The notes under the pieces are model-generated. The model did no database searches, had not been told where the DNA came from, and was given only the letters and a program-made list of their open reading frames with translations. From positions 474,916 to 538,915 of the forward strand of contig NMRA01000058.1 of the NCBI GenBank assembly GCA_002633005.1: 64,000 bases of DNA, written 5' to 3'. Both the position numbers and the translations under genes were made by a program. The DNA comes from Phoronis australis (Eukaryota; Phoronida; Phoronidae). Shown here piece after piece: positions 24,173-36,347 of the stretch (position 1 is the stretch's first letter; every line of letters begins with the position of its first letter).

Positions 24173-25162
24173 TGTCACGTTTTTCCCCGTGTGTGGGTGG
24201 GCGCAGGTTGTTACAGACTGGTGCTAATAGCTTTCGGTGCGACGATTGACTGAAGACTGGTTCGAGTTAATCCTTTATTAATCCTGACCATATGTTCACA
24301 AGCCTACTCAAACAAAATGTCCGACGTAATGTCTGTTTATGCTCCAGCCAGTGCTGCGAAGCCTTGACTTGTGATGAACTTTTGAGACACGTTCAGCAAC
24401 TATTACACTCGTTGATTCAATAACCTGCTATCTCTATAGCCGGTACTCTATTGACTATCGCTGTAACTGCTGATTCTCTTCACTGCAACTCAAATGCAAT
24501 TCTCCTGATTAACTTTCTTGAACTGACTTGATCTTCTCTTGAACTGACTTGATCTTCTCTTGAACTGACTTGATCTTCTCTTGAACTGACTTGATCTTCT
24601 CTTGAACAGGCTTGATCTTCTCTTGAACTGACTTGATCTTCTCTTGAACTGACTTGATCTTCTCTTGAACTGACTTGATCTTCTCTTGAACTGACTTGAT
24701 CTTCTCTTGAACTGACTTGATCTGCTCTTGAACTGACTTGATCTTCTCTTGAACTGACTTGATCTGCTCTTGAACTGACTTGATCTTCTCTTGAACTGAC
24801 TTGATCTTACTAACACAAACTCGTGCTTGTGTATTTATAGCCTAATGCATTGTTCTGGAACTTTACATCAATTCAAGCACATTCTAGAACTTTCATGAAT
24901 CTACCCAACCATTTTACAAACATGCACTAGTCTCTAGAATATTCCAGACTGCATTAATCACTGTCATGCTAGAGTCTTCTAGGAAGTTCCACACTATACT
25001 GTAGTAAACAAATTAGATCATCACTGTTCTAACCTCAGTCTTCTAGAAAGTTCCACACTATTTTGTAGTGAACAAATTACATCATCACTGTACTTAACTC
25101 AGGGGTCAGAATAACAAAACAAAACAATACAACTAAAAATACTGTCAGACTATATTCTGACA
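24173..25162 (+). mobile_element. Solo LTR (990 bp) with CATGT duplication
   Basis: The segment begins TGTCACG and ends TTCTGACA (TG...CA with TGTCA/TGACA ends) and is flanked by CATGT at 24168-24172 and 25163-25167. The truncated sister element at 30436-30880 runs straight through this point (AAACATGTGTTGCC), giving an empty site. Those features indicate a solo LTR left after recombination between two LTRs of a second retrotransposon. It contains a 21-bp minisatellite. Confidence 0.82.
24515..24808. repeat. 21-bp minisatellite, unit CTTGAACTGACTTGATCTTCT
   Basis: Fourteen near-identical units in tandem inside the solo LTR, with a few variants (TCTGCTCTTG, GAACAGGCTTG). The period is a multiple of three, so the reverse strand gives an open seven-residue repeat (RSSQFKR). 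This is a by-product and not a gene. Confidence 0.95.
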
Positions 25163-25337
25163 CATGTGTTACCAAATCGTTGTCCAGGTTACATTCCTGG
25201 AAAGTGACCTTTAAGATTTTCAAACCCTTTCAAACGGTTTTGGTCCAGCATACACTCTGCATGGATAGTGAAGAACTGATAGATTAAATGGTGAGTTTTT
25301 GATTTCAACATTGTATTTTTGTCAATTTGATTGTTAA

Positions 25338-26587
25338 AGTCCTGGTCTCACACGTTGTTAACCCTTATTACATGGTTAGATGATGTTAAGGATCCAAGAA
25401 GTACCTACCCCATAACTAATACACGATACGTACTCGAAAAAAATTTATTCACTCACGATTCGCACCCGAAGAACCACCGCCATTTTGAACTTGCCGCGAA
25501 CCCAGAAGTACAATTCATTCAGGAACCCAGGCCGAGAAAACACCATCAGTGCGACTGGAGCAGTGCCTGTACTGTTACCAGCCAGCAAACGGGGATAAAA
25601 TAATCGACAGCACGCCTTAATTTTAATAAAATCAAAATACGGACAATTTTATCGAATTTGCTGAAGAAATGTGGCAAATCAATTTTGACAGAAATTATTT
25701 TGCCAGACTCGGGAACGCAGCCTATCGGACCCGGTGCCGATCGAGACCAGACACTGGCGAACGGTAAACGCATGCGGTTGCAAGCTGTTTTGTCGAAGTA
25801 AAATGGTCAAATCATAAATACTGCTTATATTCAAGGGTAGTTTCAGACACTTGCATGAAATTACAAGCTGGTTAGTCCTGTGTCACACTGCCGCGGCAGA
25901 CCTTAGTTAGCTTCAGTGCCAGCTACCAGTGAAGACCATCGTCAAAATATAGCTTGATAGTAGGCCTATACAGCTTTGCGCCAAGGCTACCCTTAGGTCT
26001 AAGTGGTCGCTGGCCACAGCGCTCGCTCAAACGAGGTTTATTTAGAACTTGGGTACTTCTGGCGAACTGTGCAGAGTTGTTGGCTTTCAATAGAGATTTT
26101 CCCAGACTTTGTATGAGCACACCAAGCCTAAAAGAATGTGGGGAGGCTGGAATTTTTGGGAATGTCTATCTTTTACTATAAGATTCAGTGGGTATACTCA
26201 GAGCTATGAATTGCAGACGCTATATTTTGGTACTTCCCGTCTTGTAGTGGAACATTGTCTCATTTTCTACTTTTTTCGGAATTCGTGCTTCTGTGACTGA
26301 GGCAGACCTTTTTCCAGTAAAATAATGAAGACTTTTCGAGCAAGCGATAGCACATTCAGTTACAAGGAAAAAATGGCGGCGTTCAGGACAAGTTCCTGAA
26401 CTGATGAGCCAGAAATGTGAGTACGGAAATAACCGATTATACGCTCACAGAGAAGGGTCAAATACTGTTAAAATCGCTTTTCGCAAGAAAGGCGAAAAGA
26501 ATATAAAGAAAGGGTGTCGAAAATAAGAATTTATGTAGTAAGTATTTTCGGATACTTGAACCACATGGGCAGTTTGAGAGCAGGACT
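25338..26587 (-). mobile_element. TTAA-flanked DNA transposon, copy 3 (deleted, inverted)
   Basis: Perfect TTAA at 25334-25337 and 26588-26591 flanks AGTCCTGGTCTCA and AGTCCTGCTCTCA ends. Internally it matches the two outer portions of the 2.5 kb copies in reverse complement and lacks the middle (about half the length), a typical internally deleted derivative. Confidence 0.88.
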
Positions 26588-28590
26588 TTAAGTGACATTT
26601 ATGTTTCACTAATGAATGAGTAGCTTTAGTCTTGCAAACAAAACGGAAATTTTTTTAACTGATTCAATTGATTAAGGTTATGGAAATTAAGTAGTAGAGC
26701 ACAGATTTCAAAATGAGTTGGGTGACAGGTCAAAACCTGCATGTGCATGTAGCTGCCAAGACAATTGTCAGTTAATCGTTTTTATTTACTTTAATTACTT
26801 GAGACTTAGAAACACGTTTTTATGATTCTCTGTTAAAATTCTCACATCAGAGCAATTGTTTGATTGAGAGAAGTAAATTTTTATTTTGGCTACATGAACT
26901 GAAACTAAATAATTGAGATATAGGCACTAAGTAAGAGATGTATTGGATATTAGAGGTTTGCCATTGCCACCCGTCATCTACCCGTAGTGTCTCTGCAGTA
27001 TGGTTTAACTGTTCTGCTCATAGGACTAAAAATCAAATTTCAGCTATGAGTTAATGAGATGATAGATATTTGGCTATCACAAACAGTACAAATTGGAAAG
27101 TGAAATAGTACTCACCTTTGCTAAGGAGTTAAGACCCTATTGAGTGACATAAGCTACTTCGTGAAAGCCATTCAAACCGTCACAATACTGCAGAGGTTAT
27201 GAGTTTGAAGCCTTTGATAAATGTATGTTGGTGCTGGACGATATTCCCACGTGCCAAATAATGTAAAAAATTTAAATTGCATTTACAATGAAACACTGTA
27301 TTCATAGATGTAGGTACTATTATGTTATGAGAAAGTCACAATGCTTTGTAATCATTATTTTTCTTCAGTGAATAGACTTCCAACAAGTTTCCTGGTAGTT
27401 TTCGTATTTCTGGAGTTTTCATTAGTGTATCGAATAACACCCTTATTAATGCTCTTAGTCAAAAGCATATTAAATTTTCTAAAGACTATGGCTAATTATC
27501 TAAGAAAGCATTCATGTATTTCGTGAGCAACAAGCTCAATACAAAATTCAAATTTACTTAATTTATTTCATAACTTCTAACTGGATATTTCTCAACTTTT
27601 TTAGTACAGAAGAAGACTTTGAAAACATGCATGATGAAGTGAAAAGACTGTTATAACTCTTGGGAGCTAATGCTCACTGACCCACCAACACTGTGCTGGT
27701 CATCAGTTCCTGTTGTGAACAGAATCAGTGCTCTGAAAAGTGCGGACTCCAGAGTTCTGCAGAGACCATGAAAGGCTGTACAATGCCGACATTTAAAGAT
27801 TTGGTATCACATGTGGACCGTGCTTTTCAGACAACTAATATTTTGCTGCTATAGCTATGTATGCCTGAAATTATTTTTTATCTTATCGCCTACATTTATT
27901 TAGCTAACTGGATATAAAATACTCATTTACCCTTCAACGTATGGATGTGTTCAACCAGTTCATAGTGTCATATGATTATTTCATGTACGAGGCTCAGCAT
28001 ACAAATGTTGAAAAAAACAATCTACAATTAGTCAGCATTAGATTCTTCAAAATGTTTACAAAGGCTGCTACTTTTCAAATGCCTAAGGCTCTGTTTTTGT
28101 TTTTCTTTGATTGATGCTGTATGATAACTGTAATATTTGTGCAAGTTTCGATTTCACGTTTCAAAATGTTCAGTTGTCTATGATTTGATTTTATTCGTGC
28201 ATGCGAGGTTGTTGAATGAAGATTGTGAACTATTCTTATCTCTTGAACAGGTTAACAACAATACATCCTATTTTTGAAAGTTATTTTTTGAAAATACTTA
28301 AAATTCAAATTATTCTGTATAGTTAGAAAAATTGAATGGCCATTGAACGGCTATTGAACGCCTATTGAATGGTTATTGAATATGGGATGATCCTGTACTG
28401 CATGGAGAATTGAATGGCTATTGAACGGCTATTGAATTCTTATTGAATGGCTATTGAATATGCTAATGAATTGAATCAATTCATTTACATGGCAAAAACT
28501 TCAATTAAATTTCAATTGAATCTCAATTGAACCTCAATTGAGTTTCAATTCCTATTCCACCTGAAAGTCCAGTGTACTTTTTCGTATGGG

Positions 28591-29230
28591 TGCCGGTCAA
28601 GCGGAAAGTGGTGTTGCAATTGCTGAGAAAATATTGCTACAGAACGATCCCGTGATGGCTTTGTTAAGCTATCCACACCAGTTTCAGCGACTGGTTTTAG
28701 TCCGTCCAAGTTGTTAATGGGTCGCGAACTCCGAACTGACATACCGACCATGCCCAATCAACTTCAGCCCCGGTGGCCAGACAAGGAAACTGTATCGAAA
28801 TGAGTTCAACACAGCAAGACTATAAACGTCAGTTCGACCAACGTCATGGTGTTTCACCTCTTCGGAATCTAGAAGTTGGCAGTAAAGTTCGTGTTAAACA
28901 TGACGGCAAAAAACAATGGTCTCAGCCTGCGACTGTCGTTCATGCATGCGCACGGTACGCCGAGATCGTATATTGTACGTACTGAAGATGGTAAAGAATA
29001 CCGCAAGAACAGACGTCATCATCAGAGCATACCGATACAACCATCACGTACGCCTGAGAAAACGCATTTGTCGAATTCAAAAGTATCTCCAGCAGAATCA
29101 TGCAGTCTGCAGCCAGCAGACAGCTACGAATGTGTCATCTGATATATCGTCTACTGTGGAATCTTCGAATCGCCCGACACAATCAGGACGACAGATCAAG
29201 GCGACTGTTTGGTCCAAAGATTATGTTTAG
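28591..29230 (+). pseudogene. Integrase C-terminal part, resumed after insertion
   Basis: The core helix region resumes with QAESGVAIAEKILLQNDPVM and MALLSYP, then SPSKLLMGRELRTDIPTMP, the conserved Ty3/gypsy integrase end of core. The C-terminal domain follows in shifted frames: YKRQFDQRHGVSPL, GSKVRVKHDGKKQW, and YIVRTEDGKEYRKNRRH, which resembles the SH3-like DNA-binding part. The reading ends at 29228-29230 after SGRQIKATVWSKDYV. Several stops and frameshifts are present. Confidence 0.85.
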
Positions 29231-29553
29231 ATTTAGGTACTAGTAGTTTATGTGCGAGGCAGTGTTGGGTTAAGAATGATACCCGCCTTGACACGACATT
29301 CCTTAAGGTAGTCCACCCCGGGTTTATAATATAGGCTTAGGCTTATAGAGTAATTGTTTAGTCGGTATTTTATAGCTACTTGTTTTATTTAGATACACTT
29401 TCATACGACTTGTTTGCTTGCGAAGTAACGTATCGGTATTAGACTGGATATTTGGACAATGACAGTTTATGCCATAGTGTCATGACATTGAGTACATGAG
29501 TACTTAGTTCAGACACTTGGACAATGGTTGCTTGTTTAACATTGTTAAATCTC

Positions 29554-29563
29554 GGAGGGGAGA
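29554..29563 (+). promoter_or_regulatory. Polypurine tract
   Basis: GGAGGGGAGA lies immediately before the 3' LTR, the expected place and composition for plus-strand priming. Confidence 0.8.
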
Positions 29564-29643
29564 TGTTCCATAGTTGTATGGCTTCTTGTTTAGTATTTTG
29601 TGTTTTTGAGTTAACCTGGCAGACGGCGCTCAACAACTAAACA
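29564..29643 (+). repeat. 3' LTR, 80 bp
   Basis: Starts TGTTCCATAG and ends CAACAACTAAACA, followed by the GTCAT duplication (29644-29648). Confidence 0.9.
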
Positions 29644-29648
29644 GTCAT

Positions 29649-29770
29649 CACCTAGCTCCACCCCCAAATCGAAATCCCTTCAAAACTCCAACAAATGGTT
29701 TCTGACCTTCATAAATTTACATGCATTTACACCATTGTCAGACGATTGACTGTGGGTTTGTTTAAAAGGT
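29649..29770 (+). mobile_element. Right part of the SGNH-bearing retroelement
   Basis: Joining across the GTCAT duplication returns pyrimidine-rich sequence like that at 20300-20400, and one frame stays open through LQQMVSDLHKF and IYTIVRRL. The element is lost after about 29770. Confidence 0.45.
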
Positions 29771-30435
29771 AGCTATGCTTTGAGATTGTGCATAGATGGA
29801 CACTGAATAATCAAATCCAGTGATTAATTTATTATATGACAACCCCTAATTAGACAAGTGAAACCTGTTGTTAATTATAAGTATTTAATCAACTACAAAG
29901 AAGAGTAATTACGCTAGCACCCTCTTGAAAGATTACCTCAGTCATGCAACCAAAATAATCAAATGTCTCATCTGCTATCCAAGCTATAGGACTCTCCACT
30001 TGTTGGATGACTGTCCTGTTGGTGAATCTTAGAACTACACACACTGTATAGCGACAGTGTACTTGCTGGTCACCGTCTCTGGTGATGCAACTCTTGCAGG
30101 CAATTTCTTCAACCCGCGATTCTTCTTGCTGGTCGCAAGTCTCTGGCTCAGTGACGCAACACTTCAGGTAGTTTCTTAATTATGCAAGTGATAAGCTCTT
30201 AGTTAACTTCCTGTTCGTTAACCCTTGCCCTTGCCAAGATCCTTTCTAGAATCTTTCACGAGATGGCTCTGTCGTACAATTAATTTTCCTCTGTACACTA
30301 TAGCAAATATACTTCAACTACTATAGCTCATCTGACTGATGACTTAAGCTCATATTATAATCTTCTACTTATTTAGTGATTGGTTAATAAAAACCTCATG
30401 ATCATATCCAATCATATCATTGGCTGTTACAGTTT
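29771..30435. other. Unassigned non-coding DNA
   Basis: AT-rich, no coding. The stretch at 30050-30150 contains two imperfect copies of a TTGCTGGTC-CAAGTCTCTGG type phrase. Confidence 0.4.
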
Positions 30436-30880
30436 CCCATACGAAAAGGAAAAGTTTAGTTTCAATTGAGATTCAATTCAAATTGAAGTTCTATTGACTA
30501 TGTCTATTGAATGAAAATTCAATTGGCACTTCCCTTGCCGTCAATTGAATGGCTATTGAACGGCTATTGAACGGCTATTGAATTTCTGCACTTAGAAAAT
30601 TTTTAGCTGTTCTGTATTGAATGGCTATTGAATTCCAGGACTTAGAAAAATTTTGGCCGTTCGAAATTGAATAGTTATTGAATTTGAGGACTTAGAAAAT
30701 TTCAGGATGTCGTGGAATTGAATGGCTATTGAATTTCAAGACTTAGGGAATTTCTGGATGGTTTGATTTAACAAGTTACCAGCAATGTTTATTTTAAACA
30801 TGTGTTGCCAATTGGTTGTCAAGGTTACATCCCTGGAAAGTGACCTTTAAGATTTTCAAACCCTCTCAAAACTTTCCTGA
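30436..30880 (+). mobile_element. Truncated copy of the CCCATAC element (left end)
   Basis: Opens CCCATACGAAAAGGAAAAG and follows the left arm at 23792 onward, including the ATTGAATGGCTATTGAA words. It passes directly through the point occupied by the solo LTR in the other copy and ends after TTTTCAAACCCTCTCAAA. The right end is absent. Confidence 0.8.
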
Positions 30881-32799
30881 TAAAGCTCTGAACAACTGTT
30901 GAAGTATTGTCTGAGACAAAATCAGAGTAATATTGGGTGTTTCACCATGATTCATGCTTCATTGTCACCAATTTGTCTCTTTATTGTAATTATTCAGTGT
31001 CAGGTAAGGGACTGTCGTAAAAGACATTTAATGAATTTTACCCTTTTTGAAAAATAATCTTGCATCAACGGCGCACAATACCGGGGCTGTGGACTATAGC
31101 CCCCACTTATTTTGTTGCTGCACAGCCTATGTCTTGATGTTAGAAATTCGAATTTTGTTGCACGAGACATTGCTACAGTGGACGAACATATTAGTGTACC
31201 CTCTGGCACCGTCAGCAGATCTCGGGCAGACACAGCATGTGGAAGCTCGTGTGCCAACTTTCCCGGTCAGCTGTAGTTATGCTCTGATCGGCCAAACTGA
31301 AAAATAATTTGTGATTCTAATGTTCGATCGTCTGCATTCCTGTCCTGCTATGGGACAAAATGACCATTGCCTTTCTTTGGTGCTTCGGAGGTCCATCTGA
31401 GGTCCATCTTTCAGAAAACGAGTGTTGCTCCTGACTCGATTATATAACGTATTCGCCGTAATAACCGCTCATGCCCCATATAAGCGCCCCCCACGTGTTT
31501 TCAGACTGTGCAGAAATAAGCGCCCAGTCCATGAACGTGTACATGCGAACAATGACATACCTGCTGTTATAAAACTCGGCTACAGTAACGTCTTCAATTT
31601 ATCAAAAAAAGTTTTGCACGGGTCTTCTAGACCACCAGCGGCACTGCTACGTTTGTATTTAGCCGTGACTATACACTTCAAAGTAACGCAGTGCTTCAAA
31701 GAGAACGCAACAACGCAACAACCGTGTCCAACTATGGTCTGACCTTTCAGTAGACTCATCGACTGACTCATGAATAAAAATAACTCGGTGTTAAACGCAC
31801 GTGGCCAGGAAGCGCGCGCTACATATATGAACCTGTCATCAAAGACAATAATCGGGAACTATCCATTCATGAAACGGGTAGCATAGCATCGGTAAGAAAT
31901 GAATATTGGCACTAATTTCCGACAATTTCTCATACTATAAAACATGTTTGCGTTATTTTTGAGATGGATTGTTTGATTAACCATAACTGGTATTTTTAAA
32001 CCGAATATCCGATAAAATGACAACTGACAGTGAATGCTTACACACCCTTACACCGAAAATAACTGTCAGATAGTTATGTACGCATCCAGCTACACGGCGG
32101 CTAATATGGGCCTTGCCAAGACAAATGTCGAACGTTTTTAGCACATTAGACCGGCAAGTGCTGAATGAAACATGCTCAGGTTTAGGATGTGGGGGTCATG
32201 GGAGTCAAGGGGTTGTGGGTCGACGGGGTCATGGTTCGAGGGGACCAACGGATGTGGGGGTCGGGAAAGTCGAGGGGGTTTTAGAACAATCCTTCTCTGA
32301 AGCTTTACTGCTCATAGTTGAAATAGATTTTACCGCTGAGAGGCATATTCTAAAACAAAAAAATCAAAATGAACTACAGGAATTCTGGAAACCATGGGAA
32401 CCCATCTTTGTTGACTACGTTATCCATTGACCGATATTGTGCATATATTACACACCTAAAAGAGGTCTGAACTACATGTTTCAGCATTTTAATATGAATT
32501 TTGAATGTATAAAGGTTGGTTACTGGCATCCCCATATTCCTAAATAGTGCACAGTATTTTTCTTTAATTTTTACTTTGAAAAATAAAAACTTATTAGTTT
32601 CGTAAAGCCCCACTGCAAGCGCTGTTTTTCGTGACATCACTGAGGCTGTACAGCACAAAGAGATATTAGTCATTAGCCGTGCAAGTACGTAGTCCAATCG
32701 ACAGATCAAAATGTGCATACTCACAACATTTTTCGTTTTTCTTTCCTGTCCCTTACAAAAATGAACTTAAGTTTTCATCGAAAAACTTAAGTTTTTGGT
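30881..32799. other. Unassigned DNA with a short G-rich direct repeat
   Basis: No recognisable gene. At about 32185-32285 GGATGTGGGGGTC and GTCGACGGGGTCATGG-type words repeat imperfectly, a small degenerate minisatellite. Open frames here are short and without family features. Confidence 0.45.
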
Positions 32800-33564
32800 C
32801 TGAAATGAACTACCCGGGCTGTGTGAAATTTCTGGGTCTAACGGAGACACTGACGCAATGGTCAGCCAGCTCGCTGTATCACGACTATAGTCAAAATCCA
32901 AATTCGTTTTATCGTGTCCCTCAATAATAACGGCATGCTAAAGTTTCGTAATTTTCGTACTTCAGGAACATTACAATCACGTGTTTTGTACACATACACG
33001 CACGCCGCAGATCACATCTCGGAAATTGCCGATTTGATGGATGACAATGAATGAGCACAATGACATTAAACAACATCGTTTTACAGCTTGTAAGATTCAT
33101 AATAAACGTATTTTGAATATTGCAATGCATGTGTTCCAAAATCTAAATAACTTGGATCCTATATTTTTGTATTCGTGCGTGCCGATTGAAAGTAATCGTG
33201 AGTGATGCTGTGTTGCAAAATCTCTTATCCTGGGCCGATTTGAAAAATTCAAAGTTGTACTCATATTTGTTTTCCCTCCTCTTTTCAAATATTACAGTAA
33301 AAACTACTTAAAACTTTCTCCATAAGAAGTACAGTCTGCTAGGTAGATTGTAATCAGCTGATCATATCCGCATGAGCGAAGCCAATTATCCTCGCTCGTG
33401 ACTCGATGAATAGAGCAGCTTGGCGGCATCCCTTTGATCGTGAGCCGAGCACGACTCAGCCAAGGTGGATAAATACGATCTAGTTCAATTTTCCAAACCC
33501 CACCGTTTACCTTGACAAGCGGGGTTTGGACCAATCTTATTTAGTGGGACTGTTTATAGCATGG
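32800..33564 (-). mobile_element. E-family interspersed repeat, copy 2 (fragment)
   Basis: Reverse-complement match to 7052-7830 and 49177-49880, ending at the CATGCTATAAACAGTCCC edge near 33564. The other end of the family is missing. Confidence 0.7.
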
Positions 33565-36347
33565 TAACAAAAAATTCAAGGACGAGTAAGAAGCCAAAAA
33601 ATCATGGAATGTAAGATACTTGCAGAAAATTCCTTTCATTAAGTAAAAAAATCTGAACGTGTAAGATACCTGGTTTTCACCAAGTTATAAAGACCAACTT
33701 TTTAGAATGTGTGGAGTTTCATAGGGTATTCATCTATTCTAATTTTTTCATAAATAAGTGGGCATGTGGTCCAGTGGTGGAGGTACATTCTTCATTAAAA
33801 ATTCAGATTTCAAGGATGTTTACAAAAAGCGTGTCAAACTCATAATGATCCAACTGCCAAGTGAAACTTGCAGGTACAAAGGGTTTTCTGAAGAAGGCTT
33901 GTGGCGGCAATTTCTCAATTTTTCTCTTTGCGGATCCAATAGCTCCACTATCATTCAAGAAATTTGGTATGTGGATAAATCTCACAAAGTGTTGGTGGAT
34001 AGGGCTTACAGGTCTTGAGATATTCAACATTTTTTGAAAACTACTCTGTCGAATGATTCATCACTGCAATTTTTTGGTTTACCACCTATTGTACAGTTAT
34101 GTTCTTTTAACATCGTTGATAACTCAATCATTTTCATCATTTATGTCATATTCATTATCAATATCATCTTTATCATTAATGGCATGTTCATAACACTTAG
34201 TCATCGTACACTTTGCATCCAATTTCACCAAGTGTTGTGCAAAGCTGTGTTAATTATAACTTTTGTCTTAGCCGTTCTTAATTGTTATTGCATTGTTTAT
34301 CATTCAATTTTGCCAGGTGTTGTTCCCTTCAAGCACATTCATTTTATTAGTTATTCTTGTTTAGAGAAATACCTAATAAATGGAAAATTTGAATGTAAAA
34401 AAGAAAACGCCACACAAATTAAAAGATTAATAATGTCGGACTATACCTGAAATCTGTTGCCTTTCCTTTTCTATTAACTTGACAAACTGCTGATTCTCAA
34501 ACTCTGCAATGACAAAACAATCATGGCATGGTGCATTCAATAAACAATGGGGCACCTGAAGGAATTTCACTCACACAAGGACGTTGCGCCCAAGTCAGAT
34601 GACAATTGTCAGTTTGGTCAGCAGCCATGGATGGTAAAAATAGAATCTGTTATGAATTACTCGAATCATGCTGTAAACATGGCAAAATCCAACTGCTGCC
34701 TTAGGCGGCCGTATGGTAACTGGCCCAATATAAGTTGCACATCCAGCAGAATTAATGAGGAACACTTTATTGCAACATTAAACAAATCTTTTAGGTTGTA
34801 AAAGTTGCATTTCTTGTCGAATTTTCAAAATTTAAATACCTCACCACATAAACATTTCATGAACTATTCAAATATGCAATTTTAAAAATGTTCAAATTAA
34901 AAATTTAAAAACACTTCTGTCGCACCTGAGTGTTTATGATGCACCTGATTATCTAGAGAACAATAATATCAGTATACCGAGGTGATTTAATTAACCACAA
35001 AAACATGTTGTCTTTGACCTAAACCAGCAGATTCTGAGGTACGTAAACCGGTCAAGTTGCCCAATATTGACCAGTCATGATGTCAACGTAGGATTCTTTT
35101 CATGCAATTAATTACTGATTAACTAAAAATTACAAACATTGGTTTGGTATTGAAGATAAACAACATGTTGCTAGGATTTACAAAAGATGATCATAATTTA
35201 CAATATGACATGGTTCATTCTTTTAGAAATGAACTAAACTATGTTACGGCAAAAACACACGGTTACCAAATTAGATGTCAATAGATTTTAAGACACCGTT
35301 TATCACCCGGTTGTGTCGAATTCAGGGTGTAGCACACTAACGGGAAAAGTGTGGTAATCTGCTTGTGACGAAACACTTGTCGTGAAGACCAACTATGCCT
35401 AGTTTCAAAGTTAATAAGATAATCCAAGCAATAGATGAGAACTGGGTCGATGAGCGAAGGCTGACTTCCAAGTTCCGTTGACAATCAAAATCTGCCAGTC
35501 CATCAGCGTTCTGTCGTTCAGTAACTTTTCCAGACGAGAGGGGTGCTGAACATGCGATAACATCTGGCTCTTTTGTTAACTCCCCAGCTCAGTCTTTTGT
35601 CCCGTATGATAACAAGCAGGCCAATTATCTCCCAGGCTTCAAAGGAAACGTATGGAGGTTGCACGCTATTACCGAACGTGTATGAACACAGTCAAACCCA
35701 GTGCGGCGTTGGTAATCCGTTTGGACAGAACAGGTTGTCTTAACGTCCGTCGTTGTTGGGCGATTTTGACGATTCAAAAACGGAACATGATCAGCATTTG
35801 ACGAGGAATTCATAAATGCTATTGGTTTAAGCTCAAATATGTTGTAACTTAACTTTCATTTTTATCAGCCCAGCCCAGTCAGGCTAGATACGATCTGGTC
35901 AGAGATTAGAGAAATTATCAAACAAAAGAGCGCAAGCCCTCCAACCATGAATGCCAGCATGGAGTTAATCAGTCCTGTAAGATATTGGCTAAGGGGGTAA
36001 ACTTCCTAACTTGTTGTTGGGCTATAGAATCAAACAAGTTAGGAGCAACGGGATGTCGCTATCATGGACTTGGCACTTCAGGCTTAAAAATGAAATCAAA
36101 ACATAGCAACCCAGCAGGAAACAAAACATTTAGTAGACTGGAGTATTAACGATATAACGACAAAACAGTTATGGAATATATTTTTAAAACCAATGATTGT
36201 TTGGAAATGACCCTTTGTCAAGATCAATACAAATTGCCTTTTTTAGTTAAATGTACCATATCAAAACTGTATTTTCCACATATTAGCCTGCAATTCTGTG
36301 AAAATGTCAGAGAAAATTGATTTCGGTGTAATAACCACCACCACTGG
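33565..36347. other. Unassigned AT-rich DNA
   Basis: The longest open frame (34034-34450, plus) translates simple ATCATT-rich DNA into an Ile/Phe-rich peptide and is judged fortuitous. No repeats from elsewhere in the window or RNA genes were seen. Confidence 0.45.

Larger units (their letters stand above)
23792..28590 (+). mobile_element. CCCATAC-terminus DNA element with CAATTGA-rich arms, inserted in integrase
   Basis: Left end CCCATACAAAAAGG and right end complement CCCATACGAAAAAG form terminal inverted repeats. Just inside, both ends carry palindromic CAATTGA runs (TCAATTGAGTTTCAATTGA type). Further in, both ends hold repeated ATTGAATGGCTATTGAA words. The insertion separates integrase codons that would otherwise be adjacent (QANG before, GQAESGV after). 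A second, truncated left end lies at 30436-30880. Removing the solo LTR and TTAA element inside leaves about 2.5 kb with no recognised transposase. The target duplication is not clearly resolved. Confidence 0.8.
20408..29643 (+). mobile_element. Ty3/gypsy LTR retrotransposon with 80-bp LTRs, interrupted
   Basis: Two 80-bp direct repeats starting TGTTC and ending AACA bound the element, and GTCAT duplicates flank it (20403-20407 and 29644-29648). A tRNA-Leu primer site follows the left LTR and a purine tract precedes the right. Gag, protease, reverse transcriptase, RNase H and integrase remnants lie in the usual Ty3/gypsy order. A 4.8 kb insertion (23792-28590) splits the integrase, so the original element was about 4.4 kb. 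The LTRs differ at six of 80 positions, and all coding parts contain stops or frameshifts, so it is an old inactive copy. LTRs this short are unusual for the family. Confidence 0.92.

Noticed and set aside
24490-24816. 108-codon minus-strand frame of seven-residue repeats
   Set aside because: It is the translation of a 21-bp minisatellite inside a solo LTR; the period being a multiple of three keeps it open.
23815-30760. CAATTGA runs and ATTGAATGGCTATTGAA words as a CRISPR-like array
   Set aside because: Spacing is irregular, the words are not separated by unique spacers, and they lie at transposon ends in an animal-type genome.
34034-34450. 138-codon open frame with hydrophobic segments
   Set aside because: It translates an ATCATT/ATCAAT-rich simple tract, has no family motif, and there are no gene-like signals around it.
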